Shown here piece after piece: positions 32,901 through 45,411 of a stretch of DNA of 64,000 nucleotides. Every line of letters starts with the position of its first letter. Position 1 is the stretch's first letter. Both the position numbers and the translations under genes were made by a program. This DNA is from Bretschneidera sinensis. Its lineage: Eukaryota > Streptophyta > Magnoliopsida > Brassicales > Akaniaceae. The DNA lies in contig CM043700.1 of NCBI GenBank assembly GCA_023935145.1, forward strand, positions 41,086,620-41,150,619, given 5' to 3'. The notes under the pieces are model-generated. The model was not told the DNA's origin and made no database searches. It saw only the letters and a program-made list of their open reading frames with translations.

Positions 32901-34946
32901 ATGATACTTGGTGTGGTAATTCTCCTTTAAAGGATAAATTTCCTATTATTTTCAATTTGGTAAGAGATAAGGAAGTTCGAGTCAGCTCTTGCTTTTCTTT
33001 GCATAACGAAGGAATCTCTTGGGTTCTGCCTTTTATCCGTAATTTTCAAGATTGGGAAGTTGAGGAGGTGGGGGTGTTTTTGGACACCTTATATTCTTCT
33101 AAAATTGAGGTGGGGAGGGAGGATGGAGCAAGATAGGGGCCTATACGGGATAAAGACTTTTTGGTTAAAGACTATTATAATATTTTTGTCAATAAGAGCC
33201 TTACTAGTGAGCTTTCAAATTTTCCTTGGAAGGCTATTTGGTGCTCCTGGGCTCCCAAGAAAGTTTTTTTTTGTGGGAGGTCTCGTGGGCTTGAATTCTT
33301 ACTATCGACAACTTTCAAAGGAGGGGGAAAATTTTGGTCAATAGATGCTTTATTTGCAAGGAGAAGGCCGAGTCCATCTTTCATCTCTTGGTGGATTGCC
33401 CTTTCACCAGAAGCTTGTTGGAGATGGCTTATAAAATTGTGGGGGTCTCTTGGGCGGTTGCAGGATCCGTGAGGTATGAAATTGGGGCTTGGATTGGCGT
33501 TAGAGCTCCCAAGGAGGTCAAAAATGCTTTAGCTATAATCACTAGTTGATTTGGTGGATAGTTTGGAGAGAGAGGAATCGGAGGGCTTTCGACGGTATTG
33601 AAATTTCGATTGCTACTATTAGTGATAGTTAGCTCAATACTCACACAATTTACAAAGAATGAGCCTAAGGCGTACAAGACAAAGTGCTTACTAGCACAAC
33701 TTCTCTCTCTAGCACTCAACTTTTGGATTAGAGGAATTTTTTTTTGTAAATAATGTTGATCTCTTAGACTTAGTTGATTTCTTGTATTGTCTTTAGCCTT
33801 TGGCTCTTGGTGCACCGTCTTGGTGCTTCTCAATAATTTTTTTGATGGGGAACAAGAGAAAGATTAGGATTAAAGATTTTAATCTAGGAATTGGGGGATA
33901 TGGAGATAATTATGTAATTGAAAATATTAAGAATTATTATTTTAGTTAGTTTCCTTATTTGTATACGATTAGGATTAGGATTAGGATTTAGTTTTTATCA
34001 TTAGGTTATGATTCTCCTATATATATATGGGAGATTCATTTGTTATTTAACACCTTATGAATGAATTCAGATTAAATTATCAATTTCCATACTCAGTGAT
34101 TGAGTGTTGAGTCGTCCATGTGATTTGAACTACTGTTTCATGTGATTTGGTTCAGTGTTCCCATGTGATTTGGGAAGATCTATGTGATTTGGACCATCTA
34201 TGTTTAATTTTCCCGTCTCTTTTCATCTTTTCATTTCTTCCTTACTGTACAACATCATTTTTACTTATAAAAAAAAAGTTATACTACATATCAATTAGAA
34301 ACTTTTAGCTAAAAATGTTTTCAGATCAATGCTACTGTAAAATCTCTATATAAGATGAACGCAAAAGTGTCATTAAGTGGCATATCTGCTTATGAATCAA
34401 TAAAGCTACTTAAAAACCTGAAAATACTATAGACTTCTTCTAAAGATGATTAGAAAGCTAAAATGAGTACCAAATTTACTTTTATAATAATGCCAGCCAT
34501 TCTATTGAATAACACTTGTTAAGTTTCAGGATTTGAGGTTTAACTTCTACATAAACCAAGATTTTTGTTAGTAAGACTTAAGTTAGGAATGCAACTCCTC
34601 TTCAATTGTTGTGATAGCGTACTTGTCCTTTATTACTGTGCAAAGAGCAGTTTATGAGTTCATTTGCTTATCACGGGCCATTTTTGTTATTAATTGTTGT
34701 GTTTCTTGATTTGCATCTCCCTCATGGGATGTTATTGTTAATCAAGTGCTCTCATCTGCGACTATCTTACCATATTTTTTGAGTTGAGATATTATTTTCA
34801 TTATAAATGAATTTTGGTTTCTTTTGCTGAATAAGTCAAGCTTTTCTTCTTCAGTAGTGTTATAAGTTATATTATATATGATATTTCATATTTTTACTGA
34901 TAAAAAAAATAGTGTTGTAAGTTATATTTCGGATTTATTTTTCTTG

Positions 34947-34998
<52 letters not shown>

Positions 34999-37900
34999 TT
35001 CATTTTCTAGAAAAATCTTAGATTAACATATTAGGTTGTAAATGATATTGAACTCCTTGATTTTGTAGATCTTCTTTTTTGTAACTAGCCTTGAGGTGCA
35101 CCCTCTTGGTGCTTTGTTAATACAATTTTACTTATAAAAAAAAGAAAAATATGATATTAATATATTAGGTTGTAGAAGAGGGAGGGTGTTGATGAACCAT
35201 TGTTTCATTTACAAAAACTGCGGAGAATCCGTGTTTCATCTTTTGTTGGAATGTTCTTTGGCTAGAGCTTTATGGGAGATGGTTTATAAGGTTTTGGGTA
35301 TGTCCTGGGTTTTTGCCGGCTCCATGAAGGATGAAATTAGAGCTTGGAATGGGTTTCAGACATCAAAGAGCCTTAAGAATTCTTACTCTATGATTCCCTT
35401 TCTATCTTTTGCTTACTCTTGGTGCTTTGTTAATACAATTTTACTTATAAAAAAAAAGAAAAAATATGATATTAATATATTAGGTTGTGGAAGAGGGAAG
35501 GTGTTGATGAACCATTGTTTCATTTACAAAAATTGCGGAGAATCTGTGTTTCATCTTTTGTTGGAATGTTCTTTGGGTAAAACTTTATAGGGGATGGTTT
35601 ATAAGGCTTTGGGTATGTCCTGGGTTTTTGCCTGCTCCATGAAGGATGAAATTAGAGCTTGGAGTGGGTTTCAGACATCAAAGAGCCTTAAGAATGCTTA
35701 CTATGTGAGTCTCTTTTTATCTTTTGGTTAGTTTGGAATGAAAGCAATCGTAGAGCTTTTGATGGCATTGATAGATCTTTAATTGTAATTAGGGAGAAAT
35801 GGTTCAATGCCCTTATCTTTCGGGTCAGAGGAAATTCTTTTGTAAATGAAGTAGATGTAGTTGATTTTGTTGAGTCTCTCTCATACAAATAGCCTTGTAC
35901 ATGGGTTGCACCCTTTTGATGTGCTTTTCTTTTTATATATCCATTTTGCCGGCTCCATAGAGAATATTCCGGAATTTTGTTAGAAAATTTTGGATTTCTT
36001 GTTATTTCATTTAAGCACCTCCCTGTTTTTGTTTGGTTCCTGCTGCTTTGTTCTCCTTAGTCACATGATTTTACTCTGTAATAAAAAGATCATACAAAAT
36101 CAAAAGTAATTGTGCCTTCCATCAATTATGAGAATTTTTTCAATTGATTAAACTTGTTAATAGACAGAATAATGAGGATATAACAGTGTTTCTCTTATGT
36201 AGTTTCTGATATTTTGTTCTTTTGAAGTGCTCAATTTAACCACTGAAGAAATATAGGAAAAAGGGGAAAGAATACATATATTTTATGACCTATTTCAAGT
36301 CGCTAGCATGAGATTTCAGCATTTCTTTTCTATCCCAAATTCATACCTGCAACCAAATGAAGCATAAAAGTAAAATATTATATTTAATGATGCATTGAAA
36401 TTTCTCTGTGTTGACAAAAATGTTATGGTTTTTAGGCAACAGCAGGTGGTGGAGGACGTGGAATGCGTCTTGCTAAAGAACCCGATGAGTTTGTGAAGTT
36501 TCTACAGGTATGGCCCTCAATGCAAGTTATCCTACAGTGCAGTTCAAGAATGATTCTTTTATGAAGCTTGCATATATAGATATTTGCTAGTTACTATGAA
36601 TCTATGTGCTGAGTGGTTATAAACTTTCTGGGTTTTCAACTTGTGAGGCTTATCATAAATATCAGATGACTTGTTTTCCTTAACTCACATAAACCTGTTT
36701 ATGACTGTTCTGGGATTGTTGTTTTCTTCTACTAACATCTTGCTTATGTCTTTAGCATGCTACAGTTAGTGTCTTGATAGAGTTGATAGTTGTGTTGAGA
36801 GTTATAATTAGGTTTATGTTTAGAGTTCTAATTAGGTTTCCTATTATGTGTCATAGTAGGTTTCTTAAATCTTATCTAGTTTATTTTTATTTTATGTAGT
36901 TGATATCTCTTAGTCCTATTAGGTTTAATATTCATAAGTCTATATATAGGACTGTTGAATTATATTCATATAATCAATTAATAATACAAAATTTCTTTTT
37001 AATTCTTCTTGTCAACATGATATCAGAGCTATTGATTCTGTTTTGAGAGTCGTCTTTTGAATGTTCACAATTTCGGCGGGCAGCTTAATTCTGCTCATCC
37101 GATCATTAATTTTGTTTAAAAACTATTATGTGTCCTAGTAGGTTTCCTAAGTCTTATCTAGTTTATTTTTATTTTATCTAGTTGATCTCCTAGTCTATTA
37201 GGTTTAATATTCATAAGTCTATATATAGGACTGTTGAATTATATTCATATAATCAATTAATAATACAAAATTTCTTTTTAATTCTTTTTGTCAACATGGT
37301 ATCAAAGCTATTGATCCTGTTTTGAGAGTCGTCTTTTGAGCTTTTGTAATTTCGGCGGGAGGCTTAATGCCGCACATCTGGTCATTAATTTTGTTTTAAA
37401 AAAAATATGGACCTGTTTACGGGCACTGTTCACAGCACCATTCTCTGATACTGTTCATGAACACTGTTCACGGTTTTATTTTCGACTATTGTTCACATGT
37501 AGCTGAAAAATTTTGATAAATAGATTCGTACTAAAAAATGAGTGAAAAAAGCAGCAGTTAAAAAAAAGAAGAGTTTCTCACCCCGATGTTGATGTTGTTG
37601 ACCCATACATGTTGATGTTGTCATAGGCTATTATAATTTATGGGTTTGAGTTTATTTGTTTTAGATTGGATGAGGCTTGTTGTTGGTATGACTTTCTTTC
37701 TAACAAGTTTGTGCATGTGCTCCAACTTGAGGGGGAGTGTTAAGAGTTATAATTAGGTTTATATTTAGAATCATAATTAATTTCATATTATGTGTTCTAG
37801 TAGGTTTTCTAAGTTTTATCTAGTTTATTTCTATCTTTTCTAGTTGATATCTCTTAGTCCTATTACATTTAATATTCATAAGTCTATATATAGGATGGCT

Positions 37901-40900
37901 GAATAATATTCACATAATCAATTAATAGTACAAAATTTCTTTTTAATTTTTCTTGTCAACAAGTTGATATCATCATTGTACAAGATATGATAAATGCAGT
38001 TGACTAATATAAAATTTTGACTCTAATCATCTACTGCAAATTAGATGTCATCTTCAATTTATCTTGACCAGAAACAGTTTTTGTGCATTGTTTGAAGTAT
38101 ATGTCATAATTGAGTTTGTTTTGATTGCATTGGCTTACAGCAAGCCAAGAGTGAGGCTGCTGCCGCATTTGGAAATGATGGAGTTTATTTGGAAAAATAT
38201 ATTCAAAATCCCAGGCATATTGAGTTTCAGGTAATTGTGGTATTTGTACACGTTTAAGTTTTTTATTTTTTTTTCGTTTACTTAAATTGCTAACATATGT
38301 TCGAGGAAATGGGATGAAAAGAGTGATCACTCTTCAGAAAGTAAATCCGGCGAAGATGTTAGATTTGAGCTGCCTCGGGTCTATACTCCTGAATAAACCA
38401 AAATATGTTCGCTCTTGAGTCTGTCTATTGAATGGTTTAAGTTTAGACCCTCGTTGGATCTCGAAAAGAGCAAGGCAATGAAAGAGGAAACCATATAATT
38501 ACTTAGTTTAAAGAAAAAAGAGAAAGTAGGCATCTTGGTAACTCACATTGGTTTTGGTGACTGCAGTGATATCACCAAGATTTGATGTTGATGATGCTAA
38601 AGCAAAGTAGCTTGATGTATCAAACCCGAGCGGAAAGTTCTCACCTGGGTCTATTAATTCAAGCTATATTCATCTGATATAATCATGTATTAAAGGTGCG
38701 ATCATAGCAGCACTAACGCACCGGATCCCATCAGAACTCTGTAGTTAAGCATGCTTGGGCGAAAGTAGTGCTAGGATGGGTGACCTCCTGAGAAGTCCTC
38801 GTGTTGCACCCCTCCCCTTTAAAAAAAAGAGAAAGGAAAAGGAAAATAGGGGAAGAACTTACGTTTGCCTTAGTTCTATGATCTGTGCCCTCATTAGAAG
38901 CATTACTTTTTGTTTTTTAAATAAGTAAACTGTGAAATATATTAAGGCACAAAGGGACTGCTAACCTGTCTGACTTTTGGAGGAACACACTAAAGTGATA
39001 ACTTTATACAGTACAGTGGGCCAAAAGTTAATGAGAATGTTGCAAACCATGCAAATCTACACCTTATAAAAAAATGCAGATCACTATTATTCTTAGTTGA
39101 CTAATTTAATTGATAATATATCAACAAAATTGATCTTGGTCCGTTTGTATTATGAGGCCTCCAATACTAACACATTCTTTCATAGGCAGAATAAGATGAT
39201 GCAACAGTTTTAACTCTAATGATATCTGTGCAAGAAATGCCTGATTTCTTTATAAATGAAGCTCAGAAGAGCTTGTTGTTTCACTTAAGATAGCATCAAA
39301 AGGAGAAACTTTTCTCTTAATTTCATTTCTTGTTTTCTAAGATAACTCAAAAAAGCAAGGAGAGAGCTATTTTATGATAAAGGCAATGACATTGTAAGAA
39401 AGTGGGATAAGAAGTTCAGTCTTCATTTAAGTTCCCTAGCCTTAAAACATAAGAGGAGTCCAATTTCATTATATAATGTTTCCTTTCCAATTTAGAGGCA
39501 AGAAATGAGCACAAAATGGGGTATCACTACATTTTTAGAAGCTGTCTACATCCTGTTGGATGTGTGTAATGGAAAAGTAGCTGAGTTGGTTAGAACCAAG
39601 TGGCTCAATGGTTAAGTGTGGATATTTCAACGTGGCTGTTCCAGGTTGGAGTCCAACCAATGCATTTTTGAGTCACAAATCTCCAATTCACGCACCCGCG
39701 GGATTCTTGAATTGGGTGACCAAAGTGAAGGCTCCCCCTGCATATTCTTTATCCTATGAACAGACTAAAGACTGTTAAATCTCTGTGTCGACTCTGATTA
39801 ATCCTGAACGACAATACTCAGGCAGGGACAGCTATAGAAAACTTTAATCGTTTTCTTTTTCTTTCTTCTTTTTTTTTTTGGCGGGGGGGAGTACAATTTT
39901 TGAAGTGTATTATCTAATTGTATTCAAAATTTTAAATTATACTTCATCTACGCTTTGTGAGGTTTCTTTTTTTTTTTTTTTTTGGGGGGGGGAGGGGCAC
40001 TATAGGACCTTGAAACCATCCCTATTCAGAGGTAATTTTTTTCTTTCTAAAAAATAGAAGAGTTTAAAAATTTTGTGCCCAACTCTATTGATGCGTATAC
40101 TGTGTTCTTTTGTTGGAATACTTTTGACATTGTTCCATATGGAGTTAATTAAGTAGTTCTTTTTTTTCTTCATTGATTTACATTTGACCTAAGCATGCAG
40201 TTATTTGATTCACCCCTGGCATGCCATGCGGCTTTTCAGGTTCTTGCGGATAAATTTGGTAATGTTGTTCACTTTGGTGAGCGTGACTGCAGCATCCAGG
40301 TATTCTTACCCATCACTTCTCCTCCTTTTATTTTGCAATTTTCATTGCTTGGAAAGCTGAATGGTTGCTGAATTTGACAAAAGAAAAAGCTTGCTTCATC
40401 TCAAAATATCAGGAACCAAGTCTCAGGTTCTATGGACTTATTGAGCGGTTATTAAGTTATTTTTGTTATAATTGAGACACAGCTTAAAGGCATGGCTGTT
40501 ATAAAAAAAAGTCAGATTGGGGTACTTCCTAGGCCTTAGAACCAGGAGAACTATTGGCCTAAGTTAATCCATAAAATTTAACCCCTTAACAGTTATGGAG
40601 TTTACATTGTTTGCAAGGTTAATTTAACTACAGTCCTCTCACAAGCCATAAGGGAGCTTCATAACAATGCCCTGAGTTGACAAATTTTCATTGAACTCCA
40701 TTAATTGCTCTTGAAAACTAGCATAAGATGCTCGTAAGTTGCAATCATTAACACCCAACAATTATTGTCATTGAGCAAAATACGTTAGTATTTAGAAAGT
40801 TCAATTAATGTGATGTTATGTATAATACCCCCAAACCGCTGTTTGCTTCTGTTTCTTTTGAGACAAAGTTGTTGTTCTATTCTCTCTTATGGAAAATTAT

Positions 40901-43900
40901 TACCGCAACCTGTTCAATCACCGAGCCAACTGTCTCCAATCAGGTTTCTTGGTGGTTTTGATATGAACTTTTTTATTTGGGATTTCCTGACATTAATATT
41001 CTTCTACGTTTTTCCAATTCAACGGATCTTAAGAGATGTTCAGTATTTATCTGAAAGGTATACTTGAAATTCATCATTATATCCAAATTTAACTTCTATC
41101 TACATGCCAATTAGTGCTTTAGAGAATTTAATTTACTGTTAAACTCAGAATGAAGATATCTTCAAACTCTGAAGTGTTCGTAAATTCTTCTTGAATTCTC
41201 CCACTCCTTATAAAATGAGCCTGAGCATCATCTGGTGTTTATGTCGAAGGCATCTCCAATGCCTAATAGTCTTTTGACTCCAGAATTATTCTATTTAAGG
41301 TGCAAATGTCGTTTCAGGAGGCCTGTTAGGCTGGCATTAATACTTAAAGCAATTCACTAAAATATTTGGATATAATAAAAGTTCAGTGAATTCTAGGAGT
41401 GTGATGTTTTCCTGTTTAGTTATTATTATTGTAATTTGTTGGTAGAATACCTAGCTTATTTAAGTAAAATGTTCTATTGAATATGATTTCCTATACAGAG
41501 ACGTAACCAAAAGCTGCTGGAAGAAGCACCTTCTCCTGCACTAACCCCGGAGTTGCGAAAAGCCATGGGTGATGCGGCTGTTGCAGCGGCAGCATCTATT
41601 GGTTACATTGGTGTTGGAACGGTGGAGTTCCTTTTGGATGAAAGAGGTTCCTTCTACTTCATGGAAATGAACACGCGAATCCAGGTCAGACTTAGTAATT
41701 GCGGATGGGAAATTCAATCAATTTGTTTACAGAACTACCTCCTTATCAGGATTAATTAGGAGCTATTCTAGATGATTCTTTTTCTTTTTGATTAAAACTC
41801 AGGTTGAGCACCCCGTGACAGAAATGATTTCCTCTGTTGACTTGATTGAAGAACAAATTCGTGTTGCTATGGGGAAAAAACTCAGCTACAAACAGGTATT
41901 GCTGACCAGTACTTATCATATATGTCCTGTGCGTAACGCACAATCTTTCAATTTTTGACTCAGTTTTGTTTTACAGGAAGATATTGTGCTCAAGGGACAT
42001 TCAATTGAATGCCGTATCAATGCAGAAGACGCTTTTAAAAATTTCCGACCTGGGCCAGGTATGTTTACACCGTGGGTGGGGTTTGCATGGATGTCCAAAT
42101 TAATTGCTGAAATTGTTTTTTTCTAGGACTAGCTTCCCCAGTTTGTAAAAATTTCCAAACACATCATAACCTGTCTGTACACTTCTTGTCTTCTTAAACA
42201 AACCTTTGTTATTTTTTCTATCAGCTTGCAGCCAAATCCTAGTGTCTAATGGGCCAATTGGTTCGGGGGACAGGACAGGGCTAGGTGGGATTGGTCTAAT
42301 CTAATCCCACCTTAGTCCCTTCTCCCCTGTTTGGTTGCCAGTTGGGGCTGTATTGGGTTAATCCCGCTAAATCTGCTCCACCTCCTCTCTAGGACAGGTA
42401 ACTCTCCACGGAATAATTTTTTCTGGACCATTTTGCCTTTTCTTGTTTGTTCTATTTCCCATTACACCCTTTGATACGAAAGCAAAAAAACTCCATTTAT
42501 TCTCTCCTCTCCAGTTCTTTGGATCTTCTCCCTCTTTTCTTTTCTCTTTCTCTCTATCTCTCCCTCTCCCTCTCCATATATATATATATACATCTTCCCA
42601 GCCTTGAGATCCATCTCTTCAGTATGTGCAGCTGCGATATAAATGTTCGACAGAATTAGAGACAATCCCAGGTGCTAGATGGGGTGTAAAGGTGGCCTTG
42701 GGATTGATTGCATTTGCTCGTTTCACCCTTTACTAGGTTCATGCTTTATAATTGTTAAAGAAATAGTTGAGTGATTAATTATCCTAAAAGCTTAAGTTGA
42801 TGGGAAAGGGCCAATTATTCTTTTTATACTCAAACACGCTCCTTCATGTGCAAGCTGGGTGAAAGAGTAATGGCTTTGCACATGAAGAATTAGTGAGGGA
42901 TAGAAGAAAGCGAGGCTCCCACGAATCGAACGCATGACCTCCGCTCTGATGCCTAGACTCTTAACATAATATATTACTAATTTACAACTTAACTTTCAAT
43001 TATTTTTTTTCTTTATTTGATTTCAAAACTTTTACTTTATTTTCTATCCATAGTTGATATTTCCAAAAATTCCAAAACATAAATGAAAACAATCTTTCCT
43101 GAAGTGTTTATTCTGTTCTTTGCTTTGAATAACAGGCAGAATAACAGCGTACTTGCCATCTGGAGGCCCATTTGTTAGAATGGATAGCCATGTTTATCCT
43201 GATTATGTTGTTCCTCCAAGCTATGATTCCCTACTCGGAAAGGTTTGTTATATTTTCTCTTGTAGTATTTGTTATGTTTTTTCTTTTGCAAGGCAGTGTG
43301 TGTGTGTGTGTGTTCATGGCATAATATGTTATATCCACAAACTCGGAAAGGTTTGTTATATTTTCTCTCGTAGTATTTGTTATGTTTTTTTATTTTGCAA
43401 GGCAGTGTGTGTGTGTTCATGGCATAATATGTTACATCCACATACTTGTATAAACTGCACGTTTCATATGTGGATTATATGTGCCTTTCAGATAATTTCC
43501 ACGACTTGAATCTCTTAATTATGTCAAGCTACATAAAATACAATGTAGTAGGGTGACGTGAAATGTTACATAGAAGTACTATCTTGTACTTTAAAGCTTC
43601 CATGCTTGCCTATGATCGCTCATCTAGCTTTTAAACTTCTATTTTTAACATTGTTCTTCTGACTTCTGAGTACCCTGGCAAACTTTTATCTTTACTATAG
43701 CTTATTGTATGGGCTCCAACAAGGGAGAAGGCAATTCTGCGTATGAAAAGGGCTCTTGATGACACTATTATTACAGGTTTGTGTACAATAATTGCATCCA
43801 TTTCCCTCCTCTCAGCCTTCTTTTCTTTTGTCTGTTATTATTATCTTCAGTTAAGTTTGTTTTACGATAAAATGATCAGTGAAAATGATTTTTGGTGTAA

Positions 43901-45411
43901 GTAATATTTTTAAGTGTTTGATAGTGTATAAAATATGTTACATCTTAAATCATCTTACATAAAAAAAATTGTCATTTTGAAGGAAAGTGACTTAGTGCCT
44001 TTTTGGTAAGGCATATGCTTGTTGCTTATGCAGTGCAGTGGGTGAAGAATGGCCAAATGCCTAGCTTCAGCCGAGCAGTAGAACTACTACTTTTGCAGTG
44101 GTAAACCACAGTAGGAGGGCGAAAAGCCACTGAAAGAATTTTAGCTTTTGCCTCCCACCGCTAAAATCTCAGATAAACAGTAGTAAAAAATTTCTTTCGG
44201 ATATGTCCATTAAGGGCACAGATATAGCCACCTGTGCCTTTATATGGAACCCCCTCCCATCTAACGCCTCTCTCCTTTCTTTCAATGAATTATGAAATCA
44301 ACACATGAAATCCATTAAAAATGATAACATACATCATAATAAACTAAGCCTTTTGATTAAAATTCATTGAAAACATTAATTTTAGTTGTTAAGCAATTCT
44401 TCATTGCTTTTTTGTCTGTAACACAGCAATACTAAATTTATTTTGTTTGTTCTTTCCTACTTACTAAAAAAATGAGTCCTGCAATAAATCCCTTTTTTGA
44501 TATTTTTTCAGGGGTTCCTACAACCATCGAATACCATAAACTTATCCTTGATATTGAGGTAGGTTAAACTTTTGATCTGCTTTTTTAATGTGCAATTCTT
44601 TCACTGGAAAAACCTTATAATTTGGTCTTAAGTTGTTGGATTTTATCTAATTTCCCTGGCATGCCCTTATTAACAGGACTTCAGAAATGGAAAGGTTGAT
44701 ACTGCTTTCATTCCAAAGCATGAACAGGAGTTAGCAGCGGTAAGGAGCTGATATAACCTTAATATGAGTACTTATACATGTGGGAGAATTTCTAAATCAT
44801 GAACCTAGATCGTTTTGGAAAACTTGGGACAAGTGAGATCAAGTTTTGCATTTCTCATTTGGCACAGGCTCAATTTCCCAGTTTTCATGGTGTCAGTTTT
44901 ATTTAAGTAGGTTTCACCTCCTGTCAGGTTGTGGTGTTGAAAGGCTAGTTGGTCCTATGGTTATATTCTTGGATAAGTTATGATTCATGACATTCCCAAT
45001 CTCCACAAATAGCACCTGCGGGAAACCACTCTTCTTTTTACCCATCATCCTTATCTCTCCCTTACCCTAAAGTAATTAATTTTTTCTCCTGTCCGAATTT
45101 AGATATGAGGATAACATTACAATTAATGTCAGTCAGTGAAATTGGTAAGTGCATTTTTGGTGTTAAAATGACAATACAACAAGTTATGTAAAAAGATATC
45201 ATCATAAAACCTAGTAAAAAATCTTATTTGCGCCCACAGAAGGATGCTACATAGCATAAAAATTAGTTATATGATCGGGCCTGCTTATGAAATTGTATTT
45301 CTTGAAATGTTAAATGATATGATTTCAACCTTTTTTAATCTTGTGTGCCAACAGCCCCAGAAAATTGTGGTTGCAGCCCCTGCAAAAGAATTGACTAGCG
45401 CAGCTGCTTAG
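29941..45411 (+). CDS. CAC2: Plastid acetyl-CoA carboxylase biotin carboxylase subunit
   Basis: Sixteen coding exons: 29941-29991, 30478-30803, 31223-31364, 32139-32237, 32362-32418, 36436-36507, 38141-38230, 40240-40299, 41499-41684, 41803-41895, 41977-42058, 43136-43242, 43701-43776, 44512-44558, 44677-44739 and 45355-45411. All join in phase to 535 residues, the usual plant length. The subunit carboxylates the biotin of BCCP with ATP and bicarbonate in the chloroplast, the first step of fatty-acid synthesis. A Ser/Arg-rich transit peptide of about 70 residues precedes [18 protein letters not shown]-grasp features include [45 protein letters not shown] and RINAED. An alternative start ATG lies two codons downstream (29947). 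Introns total over 13 kb because of LINE, LTR, SINE and 5S insertions. Coding parts look fully intact. Confidence 0.95.
32565..32808 (+). repeat. 122-bp tandem duplication in biotin carboxylase intron
   Basis: Two copies of a unit containing TTTCGTTTCTCTTTCAG, 122 bp apart with few mismatches. Each copy has a pyrimidine tract plus CAG that resembles a 3' splice site, but the real acceptor of this intron is at 36434-36435. Confidence 0.8.
32860..33835 (+). mobile_element. LINE 3' end (zf-RVT region) in biotin carboxylase intron
   Basis: Frameshifted + strand segments match the C-terminal zinc-finger region of plant LINEs: [19 protein letters not shown] at about 32880-32945, [30 protein letters not shown] at about 33342-33400, and a [11 protein letters not shown] tail near 33570-33590. 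It is 5'-truncated, as is typical for LINE insertions, and sense to the gene. Directly downstream, about 33850-34100 resembles a decayed solo LTR (TATA-like CCTATATATATATGGGAG). Confidence 0.75.
34948..34998. repeat. (CA)n(TA)n microsatellite
   Basis: About 15 CA units followed by about 10 TA units in the large biotin carboxylase intron. Confidence 0.95.
35108..35935 (+). mobile_element. Second LINE 3' end, partly duplicated in tandem
   Basis: The zinc-finger block [20 protein letters not shown] occurs twice, at about 35187 and 35501, about 314 bp apart, each preceded by the same TTGGTGCTTTGTTAATAC 3'-UTR sequence. The second copy runs on to a [11 protein letters not shown] and [14 protein letters not shown] tail ending near 35890. 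A tandem duplication after insertion, or two linked insertions, would explain this. Confidence 0.75.
36793..37961 (+). mobile_element. Short non-autonomous copia-type LTR element (TRIM-like)
   Basis: LTRs 36793-37017 and 37738-37961 (about 225 bp, TGTT...AACA) are flanked by the 5-bp duplication AGTTG (36788-36792, 37962-37966). A primer site, TGATATCAGAGC, follows the first LTR at 37018, and a purine tract GAGGGGGAG precedes the second. Internal DNA carries no gag or pol. An extra partial LTR (37123-37296) followed by its own TGGTATCAAAGC site lies inside. It sits in intron 36508-38140 of biotin carboxylase, sense to the gene. Confidence 0.88.
38694..38812 (+). rRNA. 5S rRNA copy inside a biotin carboxylase intron (probably pseudogene)
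   Basis: 119 bp matching plant 5S rRNA over its full length, including the internal control region (AGTTAAGCATGCTTGGGCG, then GGATGGGTGACCTCCTGAGA). By eye about nine bases differ from the usual plant sequence, mostly C-to-T or G-to-A. No TATA-like motif at about -28, only a short T run downstream, then an A-rich stretch (38819-38850). It is a lone copy far from any array and is probably silent; a retroposed copy is possible. Confidence 0.85.
39598..39720 (+). mobile_element. SINE-like tRNA-derived insert
   Basis: A-box-like GTGGCTCAATGGTTAAGTG followed by a degenerate B box GGTTGGAGTCC about 35 bp on. The insert may extend to about 39870. It lies in the intron 38231-40239 of biotin carboxylase. 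Confidence 0.45.
42895..42975 (-). mobile_element. Possible SINE or repeat remnant with B box
   Basis: Minus-strand GCGTTCGATTCGTGGGAG looks like a pol III B box, preceded by an A-box-like stretch. Weak evidence, with no clear ends. It lies in intron 42059-43135 of biotin carboxylase. Confidence 0.3.
43232..43445 (+). repeat. 108-bp tandem duplication that copies an exon-intron border
   Basis: Unit 1 begins with the last bases of exon 43136-43242 (ACTCGGAAAG|GTTTGT) and runs into the intron. Unit 2, 108 bp on, repeats the same exon end and donor (border after 43350). Each unit ends in a GT-rich microsatellite. The duplicated donor is in the same phase, with an open frame between the two. Confidence 0.9.

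Noticed and set aside
33060..33549. Several short open frames in the large biotin carboxylase intron as extra exons
   Set aside because: They translate to LINE zinc-finger sequence, and the biotin carboxylase exons on both sides join exactly without them.
39598..39720. Possible tRNA gene near 39620 (and near 3650, 63060)
   Set aside because: A and B boxes are present but no cloverleaf with a closing acceptor stem can be drawn; SINE-like inserts fit better.
42285..42310. GGTGGGATT...AATCCCACC inverted repeat in a biotin carboxylase intron
   Set aside because: Only a 9-bp stem in a low-complexity stretch; no sign of a functional RNA or element.
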